Source: Epilithonimonas hominis (GTDB lineage Bacteria > Bacteroidota > Bacteroidia > Flavobacteriales > Weeksellaceae). Taken from it: a stretch of DNA of 64,000 bases. Numbering within the stretch: the stretch's first letter is position 1; each line of letters starts with the position of its first letter. Shown here one piece after another: positions 44,101 to 50,967 of this stretch. The stretch covers positions 1-64,000 of the forward strand of contig NZ_RJTU01000047.1 of NCBI RefSeq assembly GCF_003730015.1. Reading direction: 5' to 3'. Under the pieces are notes generated by a model. That model made no database searches and was not told the origin of the DNA. It saw only the letters and a list, made by a program, of their open reading frames with translations. Both the position numbers and the translations under genes were made by a program.

Positions 44101-44335
44101 TATTCTTCAGGTCTTGATTTTCGGAATAATTATCTTTTACAAACTCGCCAAGATAGAAAAGAATTCTTTCCTTCATTTCATTAGCCGCCTTATTAGTAAA
44201 TGTCAATGCAATTACTGTCCTGATGGCGTCTGGCTGATTCGGATATCTGAGACAGATCATCAGCAGACGTTGCACAAGTGTATAGGTCTTGCCGGAGCCG
44301 GCAGAAGCGTTGATGACGGAGTAGGTGTTTTGCAT
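41183..44335 (-). CDS. RecB/AddA-like UvrD helicase with C-terminal nuclease
   Basis: Putative double-strand-break end-processing enzyme of 1050 residues. Superfamily I helicase motifs are in order: Walker A ASAGSGKT (about 10-17), FTNKAANEMKERI, FFDEFQDTSAMQW, VGDPKQSIYRFRGGE, LKFNWRS, MTIHKAKGLEFPVVFIP and YVATTRPVEQLF. The C-terminal RecB-type nuclease is also complete: GIFTHEIL, YRPDRLI, VDFKTGEE and QVETYK. This fits the AddA/RecB class in Bacteroidetes. An AddB or RecC partner is not adjacent; the next minus-strand gene upstream is rnhB. TATATTTG ends four bases before the ATG at 44335. Gene name left blank because AddA and RecB cannot be separated here. Confidence 0.88.
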   Translation of the reverse strand: MQNTYSVINASAGSGKTYTLVQRLLMICLRYPNQPDAIRTVIALTFTNKAANEMKERILFYLGEFVKDNYSENQDLKNIQEALAQQGYRITLDDLKQRSQNVLDYILHHYSTLNIGTIDKFNSRLVKSFSYELGLAQNFNLEIQPEPYLIEAVDKMLDEIGEEQTVSEAFMDFVNYNLDNNERVNLNQTLYSSAKKFVNDIHYKPLQDNKDFEWKAYENKKNELRETIKRLKSESLELTKRALELIQSRDIEIEDFASGKNGIGGFFVNMLEFHNIKDKKFPFPTASEDSKIETFLKGASAKGKHKQSEIADILPQLISWRREIIDLYIDSQKKERILQAILPLKVNADIQKKLMEIEEENDLVLLSKFNIIINENLRNEPSAFIYEKVGTQFQHYFFDEFQDTSAMQWQNFLPLRDNSITSDNTSFTIVGDPKQSIYRFRGGESKLMLDIISGEETSPKKAIAEHLKFNWRSAKNIVDFNNRLYDFMSQNLSEEHQKIFGENAIQGAQSKLDGRVKVHLLENSVKAVFYEETSQKMQQDIQECLDNGFTFSDITILCRGNNDIFNYSQLLGNLKVNYNGKETYIKTISEKGLTLDLAFTIKALIEFLKWEINPKNRQFLVKFMYFLNISGRIKMNDFTSEIKTILSLESKKDIENYINAHYQIKLVQNDVPQLNLYNFIEYYIQEFSVENKEIDFLLNFLEMLFNYTQNAGATLKEFLKFWDDEASKISIQASENIDAVQIMTIHKAKGLEFPVVFIPMENKNNDKKFSEWYDLNSEDELKTVILNQFSPELENYDEDLAQFNFENSYRNKIDRFCIQYVATTRPVEQLFFYIEKPSKSSNNLELYDFVTQFQPTENGESLDSFDIFPVSDLKKQKKKEKKDYQSENINSISQQTEKVSNIEIATTSKNYQNRVEHVRMGIFTHEILSQIKTKKDVTKVLNSYLLEGKITNEEKTSILERIENVLNNTNYSDYFAENLKIINEREMFATENEQSKTYRPDRLIETENGFIIVDFKTGEEKEKDQKQVETYKNKLEQFGKKVIKTDVIYI

Positions 44336-44339
44336 AAAA

Positions 44340-44347
44340 CAAATATA
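44340..44347 (-). promoter_or_regulatory. -7 box TATATTTG of the RecB-like gene, possibly leaderless
   Basis: On the minus strand TATATTTG is followed by four bases and the ATG at 44335. Confidence 0.5.
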
Positions 44348-44479
44348 ACCAATATCGTGAAGATTGTAAGATGCTTTTTTGGTTAATTAGATTGTTTTGA
44401 AAAAAATATAATGGGTGATTTCTAGAATGTTATGTTTATAAAAAAAAATAATTGATTGTGATTTTAGTTTGTGCTACGA

Positions 44480-44577
44480 TACGGAGTATGTACGGAGTAT
44501 GTACGGGGTATGTACGGGGTATGTACGGGGTATGTACGGGGTATGTACGGGGTATGTACGGGGTATGTACGGAAATG
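44480..44577. repeat. 11-bp tandem repeat, eight copies plus a degenerate ninth
   Basis: Unit TACGGGGTATG. Copies 1 and 2 (44480-44501) read TACGGAGTATG; copies 3 to 8 (44502-44567) are identical TACGGGGTATG; a truncated, altered copy ends near 44577. Each junction forms GTAC. The array is much more GC-rich than its surroundings and lies between the rnhB stop and the RecB-like gene start, about 135 bases upstream of the latter. The unit length is close to one DNA helical turn. Confidence 0.95.
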
Positions 44578-44616
44578 ATACTTATGAAATAGAATGTGTA
44601 CTAAAATAATTGTAGG

Positions 44617-45210
44617 TTAAATTTCTACATCATACTCTAATCGAAAAGATTTTCTGTGATGAATATTTGGACCGTATTTTTTTAAAGCTTGCTGATGGGT
44701 TTTGGTACAATAGCCGAAATTGGTATTCCAACCATAGTCTGGAAACTCATCGTGAAGTTTTATCATTAAGTTATCACGATAGTTTTTCGCAAGAATTGAC
44801 GCTGCTGCAATTGAAAGATATTTGCTGTCACCTTTTATAATACAGTGATGTGGGATATAATTATAAGGATGAAAACGGTTCCCATCTACCAATATCAGTT
44901 CCGGTCTTGTTTTCAGTTGGTCCAACGCAAGATGCATAGCATGCAGGCTAGCGTTCAATATATTATGTTCATCTATAAATTCGGGAGACAATTCTGCAAT
45001 GGCAAAATCAACGGCATTTTCTCTAATATAAATATCGAGACTTTGTCTGGTTTGGAAATTTAACGTTTTAGAATCATTAACTAAATTTTGCTTAAATTTT
45101 TTATTGACAATTACAGCCGCAGCAACTACTGGGCCAGCGAGGCATCCTCTGCCGACCTCATCACATCCGGCTTCTATATAGATTTTTGAAAAAGATTTTT
45201 TGAGTTGCAT
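44617..45210 (-). CDS. rnhB: ribonuclease HII
   Basis: Removes ribonucleotides from RNA-DNA hybrids, including single ribonucleotides misincorporated in DNA. The 197-residue chain opens with AGCDEVGRGCLAGPVVAAAVI, holding the first catalytic acids, followed by NDSKTLNFQTRQSL, LILVDGNRF with the third acid, and GDSKYLSIAAASILAKNYRD. It is the usual size. Read from the minus strand with no clear consensus promoter (TATTTTTA lies upstream). The RecB-like gene follows on the same strand about 280 bases later, with the tandem repeat between them. Confidence 0.94.
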   Translation of the reverse strand: MQLKKSFSKIYIEAGCDEVGRGCLAGPVVAAAVIVNKKFKQNLVNDSKTLNFQTRQSLDIYIRENAVDFAIAELSPEFIDEHNILNASLHAMHLALDQLKTRPELILVDGNRFHPYNYIPHHCIIKGDSKYLSIAAASILAKNYRDNLMIKLHDEFPDYGWNTNFGYCTKTHQQALKKYGPNIHHRKSFRLEYDVEI

Positions 45211-45442
45211 AATTCTTGTAAAAATACTCTGTTCGGCTTAAATTACATGTCTTTTTAAAAGAATTTTTTTGCTGCTATTTTTAGTTCGAAATATTAAAAG
45301 ATGCAAGATCGCCCATAATTAATATAATATTAACATAAAATTGTAGTTTTTTTTATAAAAGTTCAGATATTTTATCTTCTAAAATTTGTGAGTGTTAAAA
45401 TTATTTAACAATTTTGCCAAATTGAATAATAAAAAATTTGAT

Positions 45443-48289
45443 ATGAATGTTAAACTAAAAGTTTTAAGTGCAGGTGTATTATTCTTCACCGGACAAGCAC
45501 TTTTTGCTCAAAAAACTGACAGTGCAAAGACAGCTAATATTCAAGAAGTTGTAATTGTTGGTTTTGGACAGAAAAAAACCGTACAAGAATTGACCGGATC
45601 AACAAGTACAATGACTGCAAAATCTATTCAGGATGTTCCTGTGGCTTCTGTGGATAAAATGTTGCAAGGACGAGTAACGGGGGTTCAAGTTGGAGCTGCA
45701 TCTGGTCAGCCTGGTGGATTTGCAAATGTTAGGGTACGTGGTGTATCCTCTATCAATGGAGTTACGTCTCCAATTTATATTGTAGATGGAGTGAGAGTGG
45801 CGAGTGGTGATTTAACTACCGCAAATACTACGGCTAACATTTTAGCAAATATGAACCCTGATGATGTTGAGAGCGTAACTGTATTAAAAGATGCTGTCTC
45901 AACTGCTGTTTATGGTGCAGATGCTGGAGCTGGAGTTATTGTAATTACTACAAAATCTGGAAAAAAAGGAAAGGCAAAATTTAACTTGTCTTATAATACA
46001 GGTCTTAATCAACAGGCTGTAAGTAATCACAAAGCTTTTAGTGGTCAAGAATACAAAGAGTATCTAAGAGATTTGTTAAATAACACGCTTGGTACAAATC
46101 ACAGTATCGAAGATATTGCAAATGCAAATGGAACAATTGGTAATGCTACTTTTGCGAATATTATGAAATCTCCATACAGTACAGATTGGCAAGATATTGT
46201 AAGAAAGGATGGTTATCAACAAAATGCTGATTTGAGCATGTCAGGTGGTAATGATAAGTTTACCTATTATGCTTCTGTGAATATGTTTGATCAGAATAGC
46301 ATCATAAAAAATTCATTCTTTAAGAGATTATCATATACAACAAAATTATCATATCAGGCTACTGAGAAATTGAAAATTAGTTCAGATTTTCAGATTTCGC
46401 ATGGTAAAACACGTACATTATCTGAAGGAGGAGCTTTTTCTAACCCGATTTTGGCTCAGTACTTTAACAGACCAACAGATCCGGCAAGAAATCCTGATGG
46501 GTCTTGGTATTGGAATCCTGCAACTGCAAGATTAAGTAATAACCAATTTAATCCGGGTTATTTATTAGAAAACAATTATGATCAGGCAGGAACACTGAGA
46601 GCTTATGCAAACTTAAATGCTGAATATAAAATTTTAGATAACTTAACATATAGATTTGTATTTTCACCAGAATACATCAGTGTAGAAGAGGATAGATACT
46701 GGAATCCAATCCACGGAGATGGATTTAATTATGGTGGATATCAGAGAACATCTGTAAACAGATATTTCAACTTTAACGTTCAGAATATATTAGACTATAG
46801 CAAGAAATTTGGCATGCACAATGTTGGTGCATCCCTGATTCAGGAAGCATATAAGTCTGATAGGAAATTCCTATCCGCAACTGGTATCACGGTTGGTAGC
46901 CCAGCTTTAGAAACATTATCTAATTTTGTGGTGCCTTATGGGTATGGGGGTAGAAAATTTATCAATTCCAGAAACGGTTACGCAGTAACAGGTCATTATG
47001 ACTACGATAAATTAATTTTAGTTGATGGATCCTACAGAAGAGATATTTTATCTCAATTTATGCCAGGGAAAAAAGCTGGTGACTTCTGGTCTGTTGGTTT
47101 AGGTGTAGATTTGGCAAGAATCAATTTCTTGAAAGAAATTGAAGCAATCTCAATGTTGAAGTTTAGAGGATCTTATGGAAAATTGGGTAACCAGATTACT
47201 GCAAATCCTTACGCATTATTTGCTTATAATTTGAATTATAATGATACTGCCGCTGCACAATATTATAATGTTAATAATCCAAATTTGACATGGGAAACTG
47301 TAAATCCTTTAAATGTTGGTTTAGATGTTGGATTGTTCAATGATAGAGTTAAGTTATCGGCAGAATACTATAATAAGAAAACCAATGATCTGATTTATAA
47401 TGTCCCGCTTTCTCCTTCGCAAGGTGGTGTTATTTATAATGAAACCGCAGGTACTTACACCTATGGAGCAATGGTAGATAATGTTGGAACATTAGTTAAC
47501 AGAGGATTTGAATTCTCTGTGAATGCGGATATTTTTAGAGGAGATTTTACTTGGAGTATTGGGGGGAATCTGTCAACTTTACACAATGAGATTACGGAAC
47601 TATATGGAGGAACTGTTAATACGGGCACAACAACTTTAAGAGAGGGTGAGGGAGTTCGTACATTCTTTCTTAGAAAATGGGCCGGAGTAGATGCTGCAAA
47701 TGGTGATCCACTATGGTACATCAATGGAGTTGATGGCGAAACGACCAATGACTATAATAAAGCTCAACAGGCAACTCAAGGATCATTTTTGAGTACCCTT
47801 TTTGGAGGTGCTAATACAAGTGTTTCCTATAAAGGGTTCTCATTAGACCTTCTATTTACCTACGGTTTTGGTGGGAAAATTTATGATGATTGGGCTTCCT
47901 ACACTTGGAGTGATGGTCAATACACTGCTACATATCCAGGTTATGGTGATGTTATGGGAGATTATTGGACTCCAACTAATACTAATGCAAATAATCCTAA
48001 ACCATTATCTGGCGGTAATAAAAGATCCAATGCTGCTTCTACAAGATTCTTGTATGACTCAGATTTTATAAGATTAAGTAATGCCAGATTAGGATATACT
48101 TTTAATTCTTCTTTCCTTAACGGGAGTGGTTTAAATTCTGTACAAGTATATGTTATGGCAAACAACGCTTGGACTCACAGGTTTGATGACAGACTTAAAT
48201 TTGACCCAGAAGTTAATGTATCAGGTTATACTAACCTTGCTTTACCAATCTTAAAATCTTACCTTTTTGGTGTTAACCTTAGTTTTTAA
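45443..48289 (+). CDS. SusC/RagA family TonB-linked outer-membrane transporter (pair 1)
   Basis: Outer-membrane active transporter of 948 residues. A signal peptide ends at QALFAQ (from the ATG at 45443; an upstream GTG at 45392 would precede it with an atypical leader). A TonB-box-like IQEVVIVGFG follows directly, then the plug domain (SIQDVPVASVDKML, GVQVGAASGQPGG, VRVRGVSSING, PIYIVDGVRV) and the 22-strand barrel ending LPILKSYLFGVNLSF. The N-terminal CarboxypepD_reg domain that many SusC proteins carry is absent. It sits directly before its susD partner. The substrate cannot be read from sequence; no polysaccharide-degrading genes are nearby. Confidence 0.93.
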   Translation: MNVKLKVLSAGVLFFTGQALFAQKTDSAKTANIQEVVIVGFGQKKTVQELTGSTSTMTAKSIQDVPVASVDKMLQGRVTGVQVGAASGQPGGFANVRVRGVSSINGVTSPIYIVDGVRVASGDLTTANTTANILANMNPDDVESVTVLKDAVSTAVYGADAGAGVIVITTKSGKKGKAKFNLSYNTGLNQQAVSNHKAFSGQEYKEYLRDLLNNTLGTNHSIEDIANANGTIGNATFANIMKSPYSTDWQDIVRKDGYQQNADLSMSGGNDKFTYYASVNMFDQNSIIKNSFFKRLSYTTKLSYQATEKLKISSDFQISHGKTRTLSEGGAFSNPILAQYFNRPTDPARNPDGSWYWNPATARLSNNQFNPGYLLENNYDQAGTLRAYANLNAEYKILDNLTYRFVFSPEYISVEEDRYWNPIHGDGFNYGGYQRTSVNRYFNFNVQNILDYSKKFGMHNVGASLIQEAYKSDRKFLSATGITVGSPALETLSNFVVPYGYGGRKFINSRNGYAVTGHYDYDKLILVDGSYRRDILSQFMPGKKAGDFWSVGLGVDLARINFLKEIEAISMLKFRGSYGKLGNQITANPYALFAYNLNYNDTAAAQYYNVNNPNLTWETVNPLNVGLDVGLFNDRVKLSAEYYNKKTNDLIYNVPLSPSQGGVIYNETAGTYTYGAMVDNVGTLVNRGFEFSVNADIFRGDFTWSIGGNLSTLHNEITELYGGTVNTGTTTLREGEGVRTFFLRKWAGVDAANGDPLWYINGVDGETTNDYNKAQQATQGSFLSTLFGGANTSVSYKGFSLDLLFTYGFGGKIYDDWASYTWSDGQYTATYPGYGDVMGDYWTPTNTNANNPKPLSGGNKRSNAASTRFLYDSDFIRLSNARLGYTFNSSFLNGSGLNSVQVYVMANNAWTHRFDDRLKFDPEVNVSGYTNLALPILKSYLFGVNLSF

Positions 48290-48308
48290 AATGATTAAAT
48301 TGAACAAA

Positions 48309-49706
48309 ATGAATAAAATAATAAAAACAGGAATTCTTGCAGCAGTTATCGGAACCGGATTGGTATCTTGTTCTGATGATTTTGTGGAGAGAGAGTTTTA
48401 TCAGGAAGTACAACAAGGGCCTTTGACGTCCACAAAAGAGATGCAATCTTTTGTGCGTGGTGCTTACGTATCGATGCGTAATACACAATACTATGGTGCT
48501 GATTTTCTTGCATACGCAGAAATTAGATCAGATGAAATGTATAGTACGCTACAAGGAGGATATTATACAAATGTTTATAATTATACGCAGGTTTCCAATG
48601 ATCCTTATGCAAGAGATACTTATAACAGAATTTACGAGGTAGTTGGTAAAGCCAATATAGTTATTAATTCAGATGTTAATGCAATCCAAGGAACAACTGC
48701 TGATAAAGCTACTGCCACATTCGCACAAGGACAAGCTTATGGATTGAGAGCAATTGCTTTTTTCGATGCTTTTAGACTTTATGGACAAAAATATATTCCA
48801 AACGGTACTCTGGGGATTGTTTTACCATTGAAATACGACCCAAAAGCTTTGATGCCAAGAGCAACTATAGCTGAGACTGAGGCTCAGATTGATGCAGATT
48901 TTACAAAAGCATTACAATTAATGAGTGCTGGTACAGCCTATTCAAGTACTAAGTCAGATTTAACAGTCAATGCTCTTAAAGGTATGATGTCAAGATTTTA
49001 TCTTTACAAAGGCGATTATGCTAAAGTAAGATCATTGACAAATGATTTAATAGGAAAATATACTGTAATTCCTGCCGGATTACATCAGACTTCATTCCAA
49101 TTTTTAATGAATGGAGCTGCGCCTAACTCTATTTTTGAATTGGCGGTAGGTATCAACGCTTCACTTTCTACAGGATCTTATAGACAACGACTAAACCCAT
49201 TAGGTTATGCTAATATTGTAGTTTCTGCGTCAGCATATAATTCTTATGCTACTGCTGATATTAGGAGAGCTTTAATTACTGTTTCTGGTACAGGAACAAG
49301 TGCTGTGAGATATTTATCAAATAACAATGGAACAGGTAAGTATACCAATACTGTTGGAGCCGATAATATCAAAATCTTACGTTATGAAGAAATTTTGTTA
49401 AATGGTGTAGAAGCCGAATTAAATGGAGGAGATCCAACCAAAGCTTTAAATTATTATAATCAAATTCTTACTAATAGAGGTTTGCCAGCTGCTACTAGTG
49501 TAGATATGACATTGCTTAAAGCTGAAAGAATGAAAGAGCTTTTAGGAGAAGGTCTTCGCCAATGGGATTTAAGAAGATGGGGTGATGCAGTTCCAAGACC
49601 ATCGATAGCCTCTGCAGATCAAAACCTTAATGCATTCCCAATTCCGAGAACGGAAACGGATATAGCAGGAACACCTGTAGTGTCTAATCCCGGATACGAT
49701 AACTAA
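48309..49706 (+). CDS. SusD/RagB family outer-membrane lipoprotein (pair 1)
   Basis: Surface substrate-binding lipoprotein of about 465 residues that caps the SusC barrel. The leader MNKIIKTGILAAVIGTGLVSC ends with the lipidated Cys. The body is the TPR-rich SusD fold, with AQGQAYGLRAIAFFDAFRLYG, a segment typical of RagB/SusD, and the closing LLGEGLRQWDLRRWGDAVP plus NAFPIPRTE. The ATG at 48291, one base after the susC stop, is an equally possible start (MIKLNK added). The terminator at 49730 ends the susCD unit. Confidence 0.92.
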   Translation: MNKIIKTGILAAVIGTGLVSCSDDFVEREFYQEVQQGPLTSTKEMQSFVRGAYVSMRNTQYYGADFLAYAEIRSDEMYSTLQGGYYTNVYNYTQVSNDPYARDTYNRIYEVVGKANIVINSDVNAIQGTTADKATATFAQGQAYGLRAIAFFDAFRLYGQKYIPNGTLGIVLPLKYDPKALMPRATIAETEAQIDADFTKALQLMSAGTAYSSTKSDLTVNALKGMMSRFYLYKGDYAKVRSLTNDLIGKYTVIPAGLHQTSFQFLMNGAAPNSIFELAVGINASLSTGSYRQRLNPLGYANIVVSASAYNSYATADIRRALITVSGTGTSAVRYLSNNNGTGKYTNTVGADNIKILRYEEILLNGVEAELNGGDPTKALNYYNQILTNRGLPAATSVDMTLLKAERMKELLGEGLRQWDLRRWGDAVPRPSIASADQNLNAFPIPRTETDIAGTPVVSNPGYDN

Positions 49707-49729
49707 AATTTGTAAATTTTAATTACAAG

Positions 49730-49758
49730 AAATAGCCGCCATATTTTGGTGGCTATTT
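49730..49758 (+). terminator. terminator after the first susCD pair
   Basis: Stem AAATAGCCGCCA / TGGTGGCTATTT with one G-T pair, then a T run. Confidence 0.8.
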
Positions 49759-49958
49759 TTATTGTATAAACACAATATGAATTCCACATTGATAATAAGA
49801 TAATTTTTATTGATTTGCTTATTATTGACTATCGATCACTAAAAGATCTCACAAACTGAATTAAAGCAATTTAGATTCCTGTACAATGACAAAGATTGTC
49901 TTGAATTAATACGTTAAGATTAAAAAAGGACATTCATTAAAAGCAATGTATTATTTCT

Positions 49959-49966
49959 TATATTTG
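49959..49966 (+). promoter_or_regulatory. -7 box TATATTTG of the orphan secreted gene
   Basis: TATATTTG 21 bases before the ATG at 49988. The 200 bases between the preceding terminator and this box hold nothing recognisable. Confidence 0.5.
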
Positions 49967-49987
49967 CTTAAATAGCAATTTTATTTT

Positions 49988-50665
49988 ATGAGAACAATAA
50001 TAATACTTGTGTTTTTATTAACGCAAACTTTTACTTTTGCGCAAGTGGGTAATGAAAATGTATCATTCTCTACTGGAAATTTTTTTATGAGAGGTAATAG
50101 ACCATCAACAAAAGAATATGTGATAGATGGTATTCCTTATCCAAATGGGAAGCAATTCGACAAAGTAATCATACAAGGTTTTAGTAAGGATGTACAGAAT
50201 CTCCGATATAATGCGTATGATGATGAGATGGAGTTTCAAGAAAATGCGACCACATATTTTACTAATAAAGAAGAAAATTTGAAAATTAATTTCCCTACAC
50301 TTAAGAAAATCTATAAAACTGTAAATTATTCGATAGATGGGAAAAGTAAATTTGGATATTTAGTATTATTGTTAGATAATCCTAAATACTCTTTGTATAA
50401 AAGAGAAAAAGTAGAGTTGTTAAAAGGTGAGAAAAGCCCAAGTGCCTACGGAAAGGATGCAAATGATTATTATTCTAAACAAAAAGATATTTACTTGATT
50501 GAAAAAGATAAGAAATTCATTAAATTTCCTAAGAATAAAAAAGAATTTTTAGATGAATTTAATTTTTTAAGTAAAGACGAATTTGAAAATTATTTGAAAA
50601 TAAATAATATAAATTTTTCTAAAGAAGATAGCTTAATTAAATTAATTCAATTTTTGAATCAATAG
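49988..50665 (+). CDS. secreted protein of unknown function
   Basis: Exported protein of 225 residues with a clear signal peptide (RTIIILVFLLTQTFTFAQ). The mature part begins with short strands and a Gly/Asn-rich section (STGNFFMRGNRPSTKEYVIDGIPYP), then QNLRYNAYDDEMEFQENATTYF, and becomes Lys-rich and helical toward the end (FPKNKKEFLDEFNFLSKDEFE). No catalytic motif or lipobox is visible. The NLRYNAYDDEMEFQ segment looks like a family hallmark but I cannot name the family. It has its own promoter and terminator and separates the two susCD pairs, so a link with either is only positional. Confidence 0.6.
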   Translation: MRTIIILVFLLTQTFTFAQVGNENVSFSTGNFFMRGNRPSTKEYVIDGIPYPNGKQFDKVIIQGFSKDVQNLRYNAYDDEMEFQENATTYFTNKEENLKINFPTLKKIYKTVNYSIDGKSKFGYLVLLLDNPKYSLYKREKVELLKGEKSPSAYGKDANDYYSKQKDIYLIEKDKKFIKFPKNKKEFLDEFNFLSKDEFENYLKINNINFSKEDSLIKLIQFLNQ

Positions 50666-50688
50666 CTTAATCACAAATTTTTATTTAG

Positions 50689-50706
50689 ACCTTCTTTATG
50701 GAAGGT
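50689..50706 (+). terminator. terminator after the orphan secreted gene
   Basis: Short stem ACCTTC / GAAGGT with a TTTATG loop, then TTTTCTTTTTTT. Confidence 0.65.
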
Positions 50707-50967
50707 TTTCTTTTTTTATACTAATTTATTATTCTAAACATAGCAATAGTGACTTGCTATCAATGATGAAAACTAAATTTTTAAAAATCGTTTTTTTTAG
50801 GAAATCTTTTTAATAATTTAATTTCCATTAGGCTTTACTCTTTTAAATTAAGTTTTTTTTATTAATAATTAAAAGATCTTTTGTTTTGTTTAACAAATTT
50901 TTAACAAAACATTTTGGATATATTAAGAAAGTTTTGCAAATTTGTTTATTGAAAAATTTGATTTGAT
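50707..50967. other. susC2 upstream region with an inverted repeat
   Basis: About 260 bases of AT-rich sequence. The only structure I see is GTTTTGTT (50883-50890) facing AACAAAAC (50903-50910), a possible operator or leader hairpin some 60-85 bases before the transporter start. No ECF-sigma or hybrid two-component regulator gene lies near, and no consensus -7 box was recognised. Confidence 0.4.

Noticed and set aside
44480-44577. CRISPR array
   Set aside because: The units are 11 bp and directly contiguous, with no unique spacers and no cas genes nearby.
45319-45333. TTAATATAATATTAA palindrome upstream of susC1
   Set aside because: Pure A/T palindromes are expected by chance in this composition; no second copy or regulator.
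45392-45442. GTG start for the first SusC
   Set aside because: It adds 17 residues before a normal signal peptide that starts at the ATG at 45443.
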